A DNA stretch of 64,000 bases, taken from assembly GCA_965277425.1 (NCBI GenBank), contig CBDICR010000006.1:496001-560000 (forward strand), in the 5' to 3' direction. The notes under the pieces were generated by a model that searched no databases, was not told the origin of the DNA, and saw only the letters and a program-made list of their open reading frames with translations. The translations under genes were made by a program, and so were the position numbers. Source of the DNA: Poindextera sp965277425 (lineage in GTDB: Bacteria > Pseudomonadota > Alphaproteobacteria > Caulobacterales > Caulobacteraceae). Positions 15,502 to 24,128 of this stretch are shown here, one piece after another (position 1 is the first letter of the stretch; each line of letters starts with the position of its first letter).

Positions 15502-17643
15502 ATGGATGATGCAGCCTTCGTGGATCATGCTGAAGTCGATCGGCGCGAGCCCGATGGGCTAGGCCAGCTTCTGTCGCTCAAGGACGGGGACGCCTTCGTC
15601 GTCGCCGACGCCAATGGCGACATACTCGGCGCGACCGACGGCTTCTTCGACGACGACACGCGGCTGCTCTCGCGCTTTCGCCTGCTGGTCGGGGAGCGGT
15701 CGCCCTCGGCCCTGGGCTCGGCCGTCTCCAGGGACAATGTCGCCTTCACCTTCCACGGGACCAACCGGCCGCTGCCGGCGATGGGTCAGAAGGCGACGCC
15801 GCCGGGCGTCATGCATGTGGAGCGGCGGCGCTTCCTGTGGCGCCGGCGACTGTACGAGCGGCTGCGGGTGACCAATCACAGTCTCGATAACGAACTCCTG
15901 CCCCTGGCCATCGAGTTCGCCGCCGACTTCCGCGACATGTTCGAAATTCGCGGCATCGGCCGCGCCGCCCACGGCAAGCTGGCCAGCCCGATCGTCAACG
16001 GCCGGCAGATCATCTTCGGCTATCGCGGCCTGGACGATATCGAGCGCGCCAGCGTCATCGCCTTTTCCGAGCCGCCCGGGCGGTTCGGCGCCCATCGGGC
16101 GGAGTTCCTCTTCTCGTTCTCGCCCCGCTCGCGCTTCGAGCTCTATATCGAGGTCGGGCGCGGGGCTGAAGACCCGCCCAGCCGGCATCGTTTCCGCACG
16201 GCGGCGGCGGCGGCGATCAAGGAGGCGCGCAAGCGCCGGCGGCGCGGGGCGCGGATCCGGGCGCGCGGCGTGCGCTTCGACGCCTGGTTGGAGCAGTCGC
16301 GCGCCGATCTGGCCCTGCTGACCAGCGACCTTCCGACGGGCCCCTATCCCTACGCCGGCATCCCATGGTTCTCGACGCCGTTCGGCCGCGACGGGGTGAT
16401 CACCGCCTGGCAGATGCTGTGGATCGATCCCGGCCTTGCCCGCGGCGTGCTGCGCTATCTGGCGGCCAACCAGGCGCGCGAGGTCTCCGCCTTCCGCGAC
16501 GCCGCGCCCGGCAAGATCATGCACGAGACCCGCCGCGGCGAGATGTCGAACCTCGGCGAGGTGCCGTTCAGCCTCTATTACGGCAGCGTCGACTCGACCC
16601 CGCTGTTCGTCGGCCTGGCCGGCGCCTATGCCGACCGGACGGGCGACCTCGACCTGATCGGCGAGATCTGGCCGGCGCTCACCGCGGCGCTGGACTGGCT
16701 TGAGCGCTATGGCGATTCCAACGGCGACGGCCTGATCGACTATGCCCGCGGCGAGGCCAGCGGCTTGGCCAACCAGGGCTGGAAGGACAGCGAAGACTCC
16801 ATCTTCCATACCGATGGGCGGTTTCCGGACGGGCCGATCGCCCTGGTCGAGGTGCAGGGCTATGCCTTCGCCGCCTTTCGCGCCATGGCCGAGCTGGGCG
16901 AGCGGCTGGGCGATGCGCGCAGCGCCGCCTGGCGCGCCCGCGCCGAGGCGCTGCGTCAAGCGGTCGAAACGCGGTTCTGGATGGAGGATGAGGGGTTCTA
17001 CGGCGTCGCCATCGACGGCCAGGGCCGGCTCTGCCGCCCGCCGACGTCGAACGCCGGCCACCTGCTTTTTGTCGGCCTGCCCACGCCGGAGCGAGCCGAG
17101 CGGGTGCGCGAGCGGCTGTTGTCCGGCGACTTCCACACCGGCTGGGGCCTGCGCACCCTGGCCGCCAGCGCCGTGCGCTTCAATCCGATGTCCTATCACA
17201 ACGGTTCGGTCTGGCCCCACGACACCGCCATCTGCGCCGCGGGCCTGTCGCGCTACGGCCACCGCGACGCCGCCGCCCAGGTGCTGAACAGCCTCGGACG
17301 GGCGGCGACCAAGTTCAACATGCGGCTGCCGGAACTGTTCTGCGGCTTCAACCGCACCGCCGGCGAGCCGCCCATCGCCTATCCCGTCGCCTGCATGCCC
17401 CAGGCCTGGGCGGCCGGGTCGGTCTTCATGCTGCTCGAAGCCTGTATCGGCCTGAGCATCGACGGCTGGAACGAACGTGTCCGCCTGAGCGATCCGCAAC
17501 TGCCGCAGGGCGTCGATGAGCTGACCCTGACCGGCCTGGCCGTGGGTCGCCGCGTGGTCGATTTGACGTTGAGCCGGACCAACGACGAGCACGCGCCGAT
17601 CGCGGTGCGCTGCTCCGACCCCGGGGCGCTCGACCTGGGCTAG
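15502..17643 (+). CDS. Amylo-alpha-1,6-glucosidase-like glycoside hydrolase (GDE type)
   Basis: 713 residues in two parts. The N-terminal beta-sandwich domain (about 25-215) is of the bacterial debranching type (DGFFDDDTRLLSRFRLLV; ADFRDMFEIRG). The (alpha/alpha)6 barrel (about 265-650) carries IPWFSTPFGRDGVITAW, GLANQGWKDSEDS and SYHNGSVWPHDTA, where carboxylates of GDE/GH15-like enzymes sit. There is no signal peptide, so it is cytosolic. It should hydrolyse or rearrange alpha-glucosidic bonds. It is transcribed right behind the GT4 gene. Pairs of this kind occur in several proteobacteria; the glycan handled is not established from sequence. Confidence 0.85.
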   Translation: MDDAAFVDHAEVDRREPDGLGQLLSLKDGDAFVVADANGDILGATDGFFDDDTRLLSRFRLLVGERSPSALGSAVSRDNVAFTFHGTNRPLPAMGQKATPPGVMHVERRRFLWRRRLYERLRVTNHSLDNELLPLAIEFAADFRDMFEIRGIGRAAHGKLASPIVNGRQIIFGYRGLDDIERASVIAFSEPPGRFGAHRAEFLFSFSPRSRFELYIEVGRGAEDPPSRHRFRTAAAAAIKEARKRRRRGARIRARGVRFDAWLEQSRADLALLTSDLPTGPYPYAGIPWFSTPFGRDGVITAWQMLWIDPGLARGVLRYLAANQAREVSAFRDAAPGKIMHETRRGEMSNLGEVPFSLYYGSVDSTPLFVGLAGAYADRTGDLDLIGEIWPALTAALDWLERYGDSNGDGLIDYARGEASGLANQGWKDSEDSIFHTDGRFPDGPIALVEVQGYAFAAFRAMAELGERLGDARSAAWRARAEALRQAVETRFWMEDEGFYGVAIDGQGRLCRPPTSNAGHLLFVGLPTPERAERVRERLLSGDFHTGWGLRTLAASAVRFNPMSYHNGSVWPHDTAICAAGLSRYGHRDAAAQVLNSLGRAATKFNMRLPELFCGFNRTAGEPPIAYPVACMPQAWAAGSVFMLLEACIGLSIDGWNERVRLSDPQLPQGVDELTLTGLAVGRRVVDLTLSRTNDEHAPIAVRCSDPGALDLG

Positions 17644-17712
17644 ACGGCGCGGCTTGCCGGCCACGCGCGGCGCCGCCATAGATATCGCCGATAACATAGC
17701 GGGAAACCTCCA

Positions 17713-18930
17713 ATGACATCGGCCAAGCTGCGCTTCGGCGCCTTCATCGCCCCCTTCCATTCGCTGGATGAGAACCCGACCCTGGCGATCGAGCGCGACC
17801 TGGAGCTGGTCCAGCTCTTGGACCGGCTGGGCTATGAAGAGGCGTGGATCGGCGAGCACCATTCGGCCGGCTTCGAGATCATCGCCAGCCCCGAAGTGTT
17901 CATCGCCGCCGCCGCCGAGCGCACCAAGCACATTCGCCTCGGCACCGGCGTCTCCTCCCTGCCCTATCACCATCCGCTGATGCTGGCCGACAGGATCAAC
18001 CAGCTCGACCACATGACCCGCGGCCGCACCATGTTCGGCGTCGGCCCCGGTGCGCTGCCTTCCGACGCCATCATGATGGGGATCGCGCCGATCAAGCAGC
18101 GCGACATGATGGACGAGGCGCTGGAGGTGATCGTGCGCTTGCTCAAGGGCGAGACGGTCTCCGCGAAGACGGATTGGTTCGAGCTGACCGAGGCGCGGCT
18201 GCAGCTGGCGCCCTTCAGCCGGCCGCATGTGGAGATCGCGGTAGCCAGCCAGGTCTCGCCGACCGGCGCGCGCGCCGCGGGGCGGCTGGGCGCCGGCCTG
18301 CTTTCGATCGGCGCGACCTCCGCCGGCGGCTTCAACGCGCTGGCCTCCAACTGGGCCATCGCCGAGGAGCAGGCGAAGGCGCATGGCATGAGCGTCGATC
18401 GCAACGCCTGGCGGCTGGTCGGGCCGATGCACGTGGCCGAGACCACCGAAAAGGCGCGCGAGAACGTCCGTTTCGGCCTGGCCAAGTGGATCGCCTATTT
18501 CCGTGACGTGGCGGCCCTGCCGCTGGCGGGCGACGGCGACGGCGACCCGATCGACGCGATGATCGCCTCCGGCATGGCGGTGATCGGCACGCCGGACGAC
18601 GCCATCGCTCAGATCGAGCGGCTGCAAAGCCAGTCGGGCGGCTTCGGCTGCTTCCTGCAGATGGCGCACAACTGGGCCGACTGGCGCGAGACCCAGCGTT
18701 CCTACGAGCTGATCGCGCGCCATGTGGCGCCGAAGTTCCAGGGGTCGAACGCCAACCGCGACCTGTCCTACGCCCGTGTCGGCGCCGGCCGCGAGGCCGC
18801 CATGGGCCAGGCCCGCGCCGCCGTCGGCGCGAGCATTTTCAAGCACATCGCCGAAAAGGGTACGGAGAACATCCGGCCGGAGATCCTCGAAGCCATGGGC
18901 ATGGCCAAGAAGCCGGACGCGGCCGAATAG
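17713..18930 (+). CDS. LLM-class flavin-dependent oxidoreductase (luciferase-like)
   Basis: 405 residues with the bacterial-luciferase TIM-barrel fold. The N-terminal LRFGAFIAPFHS and LGYEEAWIGEHHSAGFE, the TGVSSLPYHHP segment and the FMN-region DHMTRGRTMFGVGPGALPSD are characteristic. These enzymes use FMNH2 and oxygen to oxidise a substrate, or are F420/FMN oxidoreductases. The C-terminus ends with a 60-residue extension (KFQGSNANRDLSYARVG onward) seen in some alkane or sulfonate monooxygenase-like members. No dedicated flavin reductase gene is adjacent. The gene stands alone on the plus strand. Confidence 0.87.
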   Translation: MTSAKLRFGAFIAPFHSLDENPTLAIERDLELVQLLDRLGYEEAWIGEHHSAGFEIIASPEVFIAAAAERTKHIRLGTGVSSLPYHHPLMLADRINQLDHMTRGRTMFGVGPGALPSDAIMMGIAPIKQRDMMDEALEVIVRLLKGETVSAKTDWFELTEARLQLAPFSRPHVEIAVASQVSPTGARAAGRLGAGLLSIGATSAGGFNALASNWAIAEEQAKAHGMSVDRNAWRLVGPMHVAETTEKARENVRFGLAKWIAYFRDVAALPLAGDGDGDPIDAMIASGMAVIGTPDDAIAQIERLQSQSGGFGCFLQMAHNWADWRETQRSYELIARHVAPKFQGSNANRDLSYARVGAGREAAMGQARAAVGASIFKHIAEKGTENIRPEILEAMGMAKKPDAAE

Positions 18931-19045
18931 GGCGAGAACCCCGACCGTTCCCGCGGCCCGGCATTCGCCTTAAGATTTTACTAGCCGTATATTTTTCCGA
19001 TTCTACAAGCTTCACGTGCATAATGAGCGGGAACGGGGGTCCGCC

Positions 19046-19603
19046 ATGCTCGAAGCCGTTTTCAGTTTCCGCGGTCGCATCAACCGCGTGCGGTATTTTC
19101 TGGCCAACTTGGCGCTGGGCATGGCCATCGTCACCTTGGCTGTCGTCGCAATCATAAGCCTTGGAGGCCTCGCCCATGCGGCCCGCCCGACGGCGGCCCT
19201 GCTGCCCGTTGGCCTGCTGCTCCTCGTGGCCGCGCCGGTGTCGATGTGGATCAGCTTTTCCCTCCAGGCCCGGCGCTTTCGAGACATCGGCTGGGATCCG
19301 GTCTTGATGATTCCCGGATGGCTGGGCGTGATGTTCATCGACGCCCTGGTCGCGCGGGGCGTTCCGGCGCTCAGCCTCGGCCTCGTCCATCAGACCCTGT
19401 TCGGCGTGCTGGCGAACCTGGCCATGCTCTGCATTCTCTGGTTCTGGCCGGGGCGGGGCGACGACGGTCCGTCGGACGCGATCTGGAGCGAGCGCCCGGC
19501 GCCGCAGCCGCAAAGACGCCCGCAGACCCAGACGCCAGTCATGCCCGCATCCGCGCCACGCGCCGCCGCCGGCGCTCCGAGATTCGGTCAGCGAGGGCTT
19601 TGA
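19046..19603 (+). CDS. DUF805 inner-membrane protein
   Basis: 185 residues. The start MLEAVFSFRGRINRVRYFL is the DUF805 hallmark (FxGRinR), followed by four hydrophobic segments and the conserved QARRFRDIGWDP loop. The function of DUF805 is unknown. The C-terminal 45 residues are a Pro/Gln-rich cytosolic tail (ERPAPQPQRRPQTQTP) that is extra for the family. I chose ATG 19046, which has a purine-rich GGGGG upstream and matches the family N-terminus, rather than the GTG at 19016. The preceding 110 bases are AT-rich (TTTTACTAGCCGTATATTTT region) and probably hold its promoter. Confidence 0.8.
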   Translation: MLEAVFSFRGRINRVRYFLANLALGMAIVTLAVVAIISLGGLAHAARPTAALLPVGLLLLVAAPVSMWISFSLQARRFRDIGWDPVLMIPGWLGVMFIDALVARGVPALSLGLVHQTLFGVLANLAMLCILWFWPGRGDDGPSDAIWSERPAPQPQRRPQTQTPVMPASAPRAAAGAPRFGQRGL

Positions 19604-19634
19604 CGCGCCTGGCGGCCATCGGCGGGGCGCTTCT

Positions 19635-20381
19635 CTAAGCCTTGGCCTTGCCGAAGCTGGCGATCCGTTCCGCCATATCCGGACCACGGCCTTCGCCCCT
19701 GAACACCTCATGCGCAAGGCCGGCCTTCAGGGTGAGGCCGTCGGTATCGACGAGCAGCCTCTTGTTGGCCCGGTGGCTGAACCAGGAATTGGTCAGGATG
19801 ATCTTGGTCAGGGCTTCCAGCTCGGTCTCGAAGGCGTCGTCGGCCACGCACATATTGGCCAGGCCCATCGCCGCCGCCTCCGCGCCCGAATAGGTCCGGC
19901 CGGTGAACATCATCTCGCGCGCCTTGTAGGTCCCGACCCGGCGCGGCAGGCGCTGGCTCATTCCCCAGACCGGGGTCAACGCCCAGCGGGCATGGGTGTC
20001 GGCGAACCTGGCGTTTTCCGAGGCGAAGACGATGTCCCCGGCCAGGGCCAGTTCCAGGGCGCCGGTATAGCAATGACCGTGCACCGCCGAGATCACCGGC
20101 TGGGGCAGACCGGCCAGCCGCTCGATGATTCCGGCCTGGAAGTTTGGCCGCGGCAGCCGCTCGCCGGCGGCGATGTCGCCAAGGTCGTGGCCGGCGGAGA
20201 AACAGCGCCCGGCGCCGCGCACGATGACCAGGCCGACGCTCTTGGTCTCGGCTTCCAGCCGCGCGACCTCAGCGTCCAGCGCGCGAAAGAGGTCGACATT
20301 CAGCGCGTTCAGCTTGTCCGGGCGATTGAGGATCAGCGTCGCCGCCCCGTCGCTGTCCTCGCGGATGACCAGTTCGTCCAT
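19635..20381 (-). CDS. Crotonase-family protein (enoyl-CoA hydratase-like)
   Basis: 248 residues with the crotonase fold: CoA-binding/oxyanion RCFSAGHDLGDI and HGHCYTGALELALAGD. The first catalytic Glu of enoyl-CoA hydratase (Glu144 in the rat enzyme) is kept within ALELAL, but the second (Glu164) aligns with His in FADTHARWAL. That makes a plain hydratase less certain; an isomerase, hydrolase or other crotonase chemistry is possible. It is the last gene of the long minus-strand run, 31 bases after the alcohol dehydrogenase gene, and convergent with the DUF805 gene. The C-terminal half is of normal length. Confidence 0.85.
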   Translation of the reverse strand: MDELVIREDSDGAATLILNRPDKLNALNVDLFRALDAEVARLEAETKSVGLVIVRGAGRCFSAGHDLGDIAAGERLPRPNFQAGIIERLAGLPQPVISAVHGHCYTGALELALAGDIVFASENARFADTHARWALTPVWGMSQRLPRRVGTYKAREMMFTGRTYSGAEAAAMGLANMCVADDAFETELEALTKIILTNSWFSHRANKRLLVDTDGLTLKAGLAHEVFRGEGRGPDMAERIASFGKAKA

Positions 20382-20412
20382 AGCGTTTCCCTTGTTCTGA
20401 TTGGCCGGGCGC

Positions 20413-21486
20413 TTAAGGCTCGACGACGATCTTGACCTGGCTTTCGGGGTCGGCCAGCGCCGCGAAGGCGTCGGCGACGCCGTCGAACCCCACGGCCTTG
20501 GTGATCACCGGCTCGACGTCGATCCGGCCGTCGGCGATGTCGCCAAGCGTGGCCGCGAACTCCTCGGGCGTGTAGCCGAACACGAAGCGGAAATCGATCT
20601 GCTTGGTGATGGCGATGAATGGCTCGATGGTGTCGGGCGTCATGCAGACCCCGGCGACGACGATCTGGGCGCCGTTGGGCGCGGCGTCGAGCAGGCTCTG
20701 CAGCACGCCCGGCACGCCGACGCATTCGAAAATGATGGCGCGCTTGACGCTCTGGCCGCCCATGCGGGCCATCATCTGTTCGAGGCCGCTGGCGGCGACG
20801 CCCATCTGCGACCACTTGGCGTGCGGCGACTCGACGGCTGGATCGACCACGATGTCGGCGCCCATCCGCTCGGCCATCGCGCGTCGCGCCGGCGAGAAGT
20901 CGGCCGCCGCGACCGGGCCGTAGCCCTTGGACTTCAGGCCGGCGATCACCGCCAGGCCGACCGGCCCGCAGCCGATCACCAACGCCGCGCTCGGCTCATC
21001 GATCGCCGCGCGGGCCACCGCGTGGGCGCCGACCGCGAAGGGCTCGGTCATCGCCGCCTGGCGGTCGGAAAGCCCGTTCGGCGCCTCCAGCAGCATGGCC
21101 TCGGAAAGCAGCATGCGTTCGGCGAAACCGCCCGGATAGGTGTTGGAATAGCCGATCGAGGCCATGCCGGCCGCGGTGGGCAATACCGGCACGGTGACCA
21201 CCCGCGTCCCGACCTTCAGCGGCCGCGACGAGCCCGGCCCGTAATCCAGCACCTCTGCGGAGAATTCGTGGCCAAAGACCACGCCCTTGGCCGGGTCCAG
21301 GCCGCCGCCGATGGCGCCCACCCGCTTGCCGAGCTCGACCATGTGGTCGAGGTGATGCAGCGCATGCAGGTCCGAGCCGCAGATGCCGCAGCTCAGCGTC
21401 CTGACCAGCACCTGGCCGGACTGGGGTTCAAGCTCGGCGATCTCCTCGCAGACAAGCTTGCCGCTCCGGGCTACGACTGCGCGCAT
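20413..21486 (-). CDS. Zinc-dependent medium-chain alcohol dehydrogenase
   Basis: 357 residues of the MDR superfamily. The catalytic zinc motif CGICGSDLHALHH begins near residue 33, GHEFSAEV follows near 72, and the Rossmann motif GCGPVGLAVIAGL binds NAD(P). The usual four-Cys structural zinc lobe is not visible, replaced by a short PVLPTAAG segment. It should oxidise an alcohol or 3-hydroxyacyl-type substrate. It begins 25 bases after the MazF gene on the same strand, so the toxin-antitoxin pair sits between it and the upstream CoA genes. The substrate is probably an intermediate of the same pathway, by context only. Confidence 0.87.
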   Translation of the reverse strand: MRAVVARSGKLVCEEIAELEPQSGQVLVRTLSCGICGSDLHALHHLDHMVELGKRVGAIGGGLDPAKGVVFGHEFSAEVLDYGPGSSRPLKVGTRVVTVPVLPTAAGMASIGYSNTYPGGFAERMLLSEAMLLEAPNGLSDRQAAMTEPFAVGAHAVARAAIDEPSAALVIGCGPVGLAVIAGLKSKGYGPVAAADFSPARRAMAERMGADIVVDPAVESPHAKWSQMGVAASGLEQMMARMGGQSVKRAIIFECVGVPGVLQSLLDAAPNGAQIVVAGVCMTPDTIEPFIAITKQIDFRFVFGYTPEEFAATLGDIADGRIDVEPVITKAVGFDGVADAFAALADPESQVKIVVEP

Positions 21487-21511
21487 GTGACCTCCTAAAC
21501 TGACGACTTCA

Positions 21512-21838
21512 CTAGTCGGCGAGACCCATCACAAAGGCCAGCGCTACGTTCAGCCGCGCGATATCCACAGCGGCGAGCCGGCCGATGGATTGCCCGACGC
21601 GTTCGCGCCGCACCGTCACGGGCTTGTCGGTCATTACCTGGGAGATTGCACGAAGCCCATTTTCGGGACTGGGCTCGACGGTGACGCGAAAGTCCAGGTC
21701 CGCCAGGCTCGACGTCATCTGACAAAGGACGAGCGAGCTGTGGTCGCTGGGCAGCCCGTCCGTCTGCACGATCACCGCCGGGCGCGGCTTGCCGAAGTCT
21801 CCGGGCGCTGCGACCGCGACGATGTCGCCGCGTCTCAT
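21512..21838 (-). CDS. mazF: MazF/PemK-family mRNA interferase toxin
   Basis: 108 residues with the MazF start MRRGDIVAVAAPGDFGKPRPAVIVQTD, where the GKPRPAVIV strand and following Asp are family hallmarks. The LVLCQMTSSL strand and the RAISQVMTDKPVTV segment near residues 65-80 follow. The protein should be a sequence-specific endoribonuclease inhibited by its partner. Its ATG overlaps the antitoxin stop by four bases (21835-21838), the common order antitoxin then toxin. It appears intact. Confidence 0.85.
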   Translation of the reverse strand: MRRGDIVAVAAPGDFGKPRPAVIVQTDGLPSDHSSLVLCQMTSSLADLDFRVTVEPSPENGLRAISQVMTDKPVTVRRERVGQSIGRLAAVDIARLNVALAFVMGLAD

Positions 21839-22050
21839 TCTTGGTCGAAAGCTTCATCGAAGACCGAGACCGATTCGATCCACGCGAGCGCGTCGCGCTC
21901 ATGCTCGGGATTTAGGCGGGCGACCTGCATCGCGATGCGCTGACGGACAGCGTCCGACCGCGGATCTGGAACCACGAGGCGAAGTTCCCGCAAGCCACGC
22001 ATCCGACGTCGATCCCGCATCGCCTTCATTCGCTCAGCGGGAGCGGTCAT
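21835..22050 (-). CDS. MazE-type antitoxin (DUF3018 group)
   Basis: 71 residues. The basic N-terminal half (ERMKAMRDRRRMRGLRELRLVVPD) fits the DUF3018 'antitoxin MazE family' with a ribbon-helix-helix DNA-binding role. The acidic C-terminus (DALAWIESVSVFDEAFDQE) would bind and block the toxin. GGAGG lies before the ATG. The gene overlaps the toxin gene by four bases. A perfect 12-bp palindrome about 30 bases upstream is a natural candidate for the autoregulatory operator. Confidence 0.82.
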   Translation of the reverse strand: MTAPAERMKAMRDRRRMRGLRELRLVVPDPRSDAVRQRIAMQVARLNPEHERDALAWIESVSVFDEAFDQE

Positions 22051-22079
22051 GGGCTTGCCTCCGTCATGCGCGCGACAAT

Positions 22080-22091
22080 GTAACGCGTTAC
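22080..22091 (-). promoter_or_regulatory. Palindrome upstream of the MazE antitoxin gene, candidate operator
   Basis: GTAACGCGTTAC is a perfect 12-bp palindrome 30 bases upstream of the antitoxin start. On the minus strand it overlaps a TTACAT that sits 16 bases after TTGAGT, a plausible -10/-35 pair. The position fits autorepression by the toxin-antitoxin complex, but this is inference from placement. Confidence 0.45.
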
Positions 22092-22110
22092 GGTGGGAGA
22101 CTCAAGCCTC

Positions 22111-22878
22111 CTAGGCCGCCACCGGCCAGATCGCCACGCCGCCGATGGTCACCGCCTCGCGGTCGACCGGCAGGCCGAGATCGCGCGCCCTGGCCAGAAT
22201 GGCGGCGGGGTCCTTCACCCGGATGTCCATGCCTACGACGCCCGTGCCGTCCTGGTCGACGGCGCCGACGAAGCGGATCAGGCCGGGGTCGAGGGCGAAC
22301 TCCAGCGCCCGGCCGACGCGGGTTGCGCGCCGGTCGAGCAGAATCGACCAGCGTTCGGCGGCGGCGAGCGGGTCGCGGGCCTGGATGGTCACCGAGGCGA
22401 TGCCGAGGCTGGTCTGGCTCTCGCAATCACGCCAGTTCGGGCCAGCCGGCGGCCAGTCGCTCTTGGGCTCGCGCCAGCCCGCATCGCCCTCGACGGAATC
22501 GATCGAGAGCAGCACGCCGGCGCAATCGGCCGGATGGAAGTGGGTGTAGACGTAGCGGCCGGGGCGGCTGGCGGCGATAACCCGCACGCCCTCAGCCTCC
22601 AGCCGCGCCCGGTGCGCCAGCGCATCGTCATCCTGCAGGATGACCATGTAGCCGGCGTCGCCGCCGCGGCGCGCCAGATAGCGGGCGCCGGAGGCGTCGT
22701 CGCGGAAGGGCTCCAGCACCTCGAGGAACTCGCCGCCCACCGGCATGACCACGTTCTTCAGGCCGAACACCTCGACCGCCGGGTCGCAGAAACCGACCTT
22801 CAGGCCGAACACCTGCTCGAGCTGCTCGGCGACCGGCGCGATTTTATGGGCCATGAAGGCGATCTGTCGAAGACGCAT
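22111..22878 (-). CDS. VOC-superfamily (glyoxalase-like) protein
   Basis: 255 residues made of two betaalphabetabetabeta modules. The first starts MRLRQIAFMAHKIAPVAEQLEQVFGL and has KNVVMPVGGEFLEVLEPF. The second starts near residue 158 (LGIASVTIQARDPLAAAERWSILL) and ends with VGMDIRVKDPAAILARA. This is the layout of VOC-fold proteins such as methylmalonyl-CoA epimerase relatives, dioxygenases and glyoxalases. His and Glu ligand candidates are present (THFHPADCAG; EFLEVLEP) but a complete metal site cannot be assigned. It follows the CoA-transferase gene by 23 bases in the catabolic run, so an isomerase or dioxygenase step on a pathway intermediate is plausible. Confidence 0.78.
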   Translation of the reverse strand: MRLRQIAFMAHKIAPVAEQLEQVFGLKVGFCDPAVEVFGLKNVVMPVGGEFLEVLEPFRDDASGARYLARRGGDAGYMVILQDDDALAHRARLEAEGVRVIAASRPGRYVYTHFHPADCAGVLLSIDSVEGDAGWREPKSDWPPAGPNWRDCESQTSLGIASVTIQARDPLAAAERWSILLDRRATRVGRALEFALDPGLIRFVGAVDQDGTGVVGMDIRVKDPAAILARARDLGLPVDREAVTIGGVAIWPVAA

Positions 22879-22901
22879 CTCAGCGGGTTTCCCGTTCGGC
22901 C

Positions 22902-24125
22902 CTACTCGGCCCTGTCGTACTCGGCCAGTTCGGCCAGGATCTCATCGGTGTGTTCGCCCATCCGGGGCGGATGCCGGCGCACATTGGCCGGGGTGGCGCC
23001 ATAGTCGACCGGCGGCTTCATGCCGACATAGGGGCCGGCCTGAGGATGCTCGTAGCTCTGGAAGAAGCCGACGGCGGCCAGGTGCGGATCGGTCATCAGA
23101 TCGTCGAGCCGGTTCATCTTGACCACCGGGATCTGCAGCGGCTTCAAGAGCGCCAGCCACTCGTCGGTGGTCTTGGTCATGGTGACCTGATCGACCATGC
23201 CGTAGAGTTCGCGCACGTGCTGGGCGCGGGTGCGGTAGTCGCTGAAGCGCGGGTCCTTGGCGATGGTCTCGGTCCAGCCGGCGATCTCGAAAAACTGGTC
23301 CCATTGCTGGTCGGTATAGGGGAGCAGGCCAATGAAGCCGTCCTTGGTCGGGAACGGCTTGCGGGTCGGATTGACCACGCGCGGATAGCCCCACTGGCCG
23401 GTCGGTGGGTCATAGACATGGCCGTAGAAGTGTTCGGCCAGGTTGAAGCTGGTGACGCATTCCAGCATCGGCACCTCGACGAATTGGCCCTCGCCGGTCT
23501 TCTGGCGATGGAAGAGCGCGGCCAGCACCGCCTGGGTCATGAACAGGCCCGAGACCTTGTCGGCGATCAGCGAGGGCAGCAGCCGCGGCTCCGGCCGGCC
23601 ATCGGTGCGGCCGAGCAGGTCGGCGAAGCCCGACGCCGACTGGACCAGGTCGTCATAGGCCGGCTCGCCGGCGTATGGCCCGGTCGAGCCATAGCCCGCA
23701 CCATGCACATAGACGATGTCGGGACGGATCGCCCGGACCGTCTCATAGTCGATGCCGAGCCGCTTCATGCCCTCGTAGCGGACAGACGTGGCGAAGACGT
23801 CGGTGGTCCCAATCAGCCGCTTCAGCGCTCCGGCCGCCTTTTCCTCGCGCAGGTCGAGCAGGATGGAGCGCTTGTTGCGGTTGATGGTCATGTAGATCGG
23901 GCCGAGATCGTCCGGCGCGCCCTCCGGGGTGTGGCCGGCCCAGCGCATGATGTCGCCGCCGGCTCCACGCCGCCCGCCGGGGAACTCGACCTTGATCACG
24001 TCGGCGCCCAGGTCGCCCAGCATCTGGGTGGCATAGGCGCCGAAGACCACGCTGGTCAGATCGACGATCCGGATTCCCTTCAGCGGACCGGTCGCCTCCT
24101 TGGCGAGTTTGGCGGTTCTGGCCAT
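22902..24125 (-). CDS. CaiB/BaiF family (class III) CoA-transferase
   Basis: 407 residues, the standard length for class III CoA-transferases. Key stretches are the N-terminal GIRIVDLTSVVFGAYATQMLGDLGADVIKVE, the NRNKRSILLDL strand, and PAYDDLVQSASG, where the catalytic Asp (158 or 159) forms an acyl-anhydride intermediate in the family. The C-terminal PFPTKDGFIGLLPY and DDLMTDPHL motifs complete the interlocked dimer fold. It would move CoA between carboxylic acids, activating the pathway substrate without ATP. It starts 3 bases after the hydrolase stop, so the two are tightly coupled. Substrate unknown; bile-acid, carnitine-like or aromatic acids are family precedents. Confidence 0.9.
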   Translation of the reverse strand: MARTAKLAKEATGPLKGIRIVDLTSVVFGAYATQMLGDLGADVIKVEFPGGRRGAGGDIMRWAGHTPEGAPDDLGPIYMTINRNKRSILLDLREEKAAGALKRLIGTTDVFATSVRYEGMKRLGIDYETVRAIRPDIVYVHGAGYGSTGPYAGEPAYDDLVQSASGFADLLGRTDGRPEPRLLPSLIADKVSGLFMTQAVLAALFHRQKTGEGQFVEVPMLECVTSFNLAEHFYGHVYDPPTGQWGYPRVVNPTRKPFPTKDGFIGLLPYTDQQWDQFFEIAGWTETIAKDPRFSDYRTRAQHVRELYGMVDQVTMTKTTDEWLALLKPLQIPVVKMNRLDDLMTDPHLAAVGFFQSYEHPQAGPYVGMKPPVDYGATPANVRRHPPRMGEHTDEILAELAEYDRAE

Positions 24126-24128
24126 CTC

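Noticed and set aside
15559..18846. Very long antisense open frame (over 1,000 codons) opposite the glucosidase and luciferase-like genes
   Set aside because: It is a high-GC shadow of well-supported plus-strand genes, with Arg/Gly/Ala/His-rich composition and no domain.
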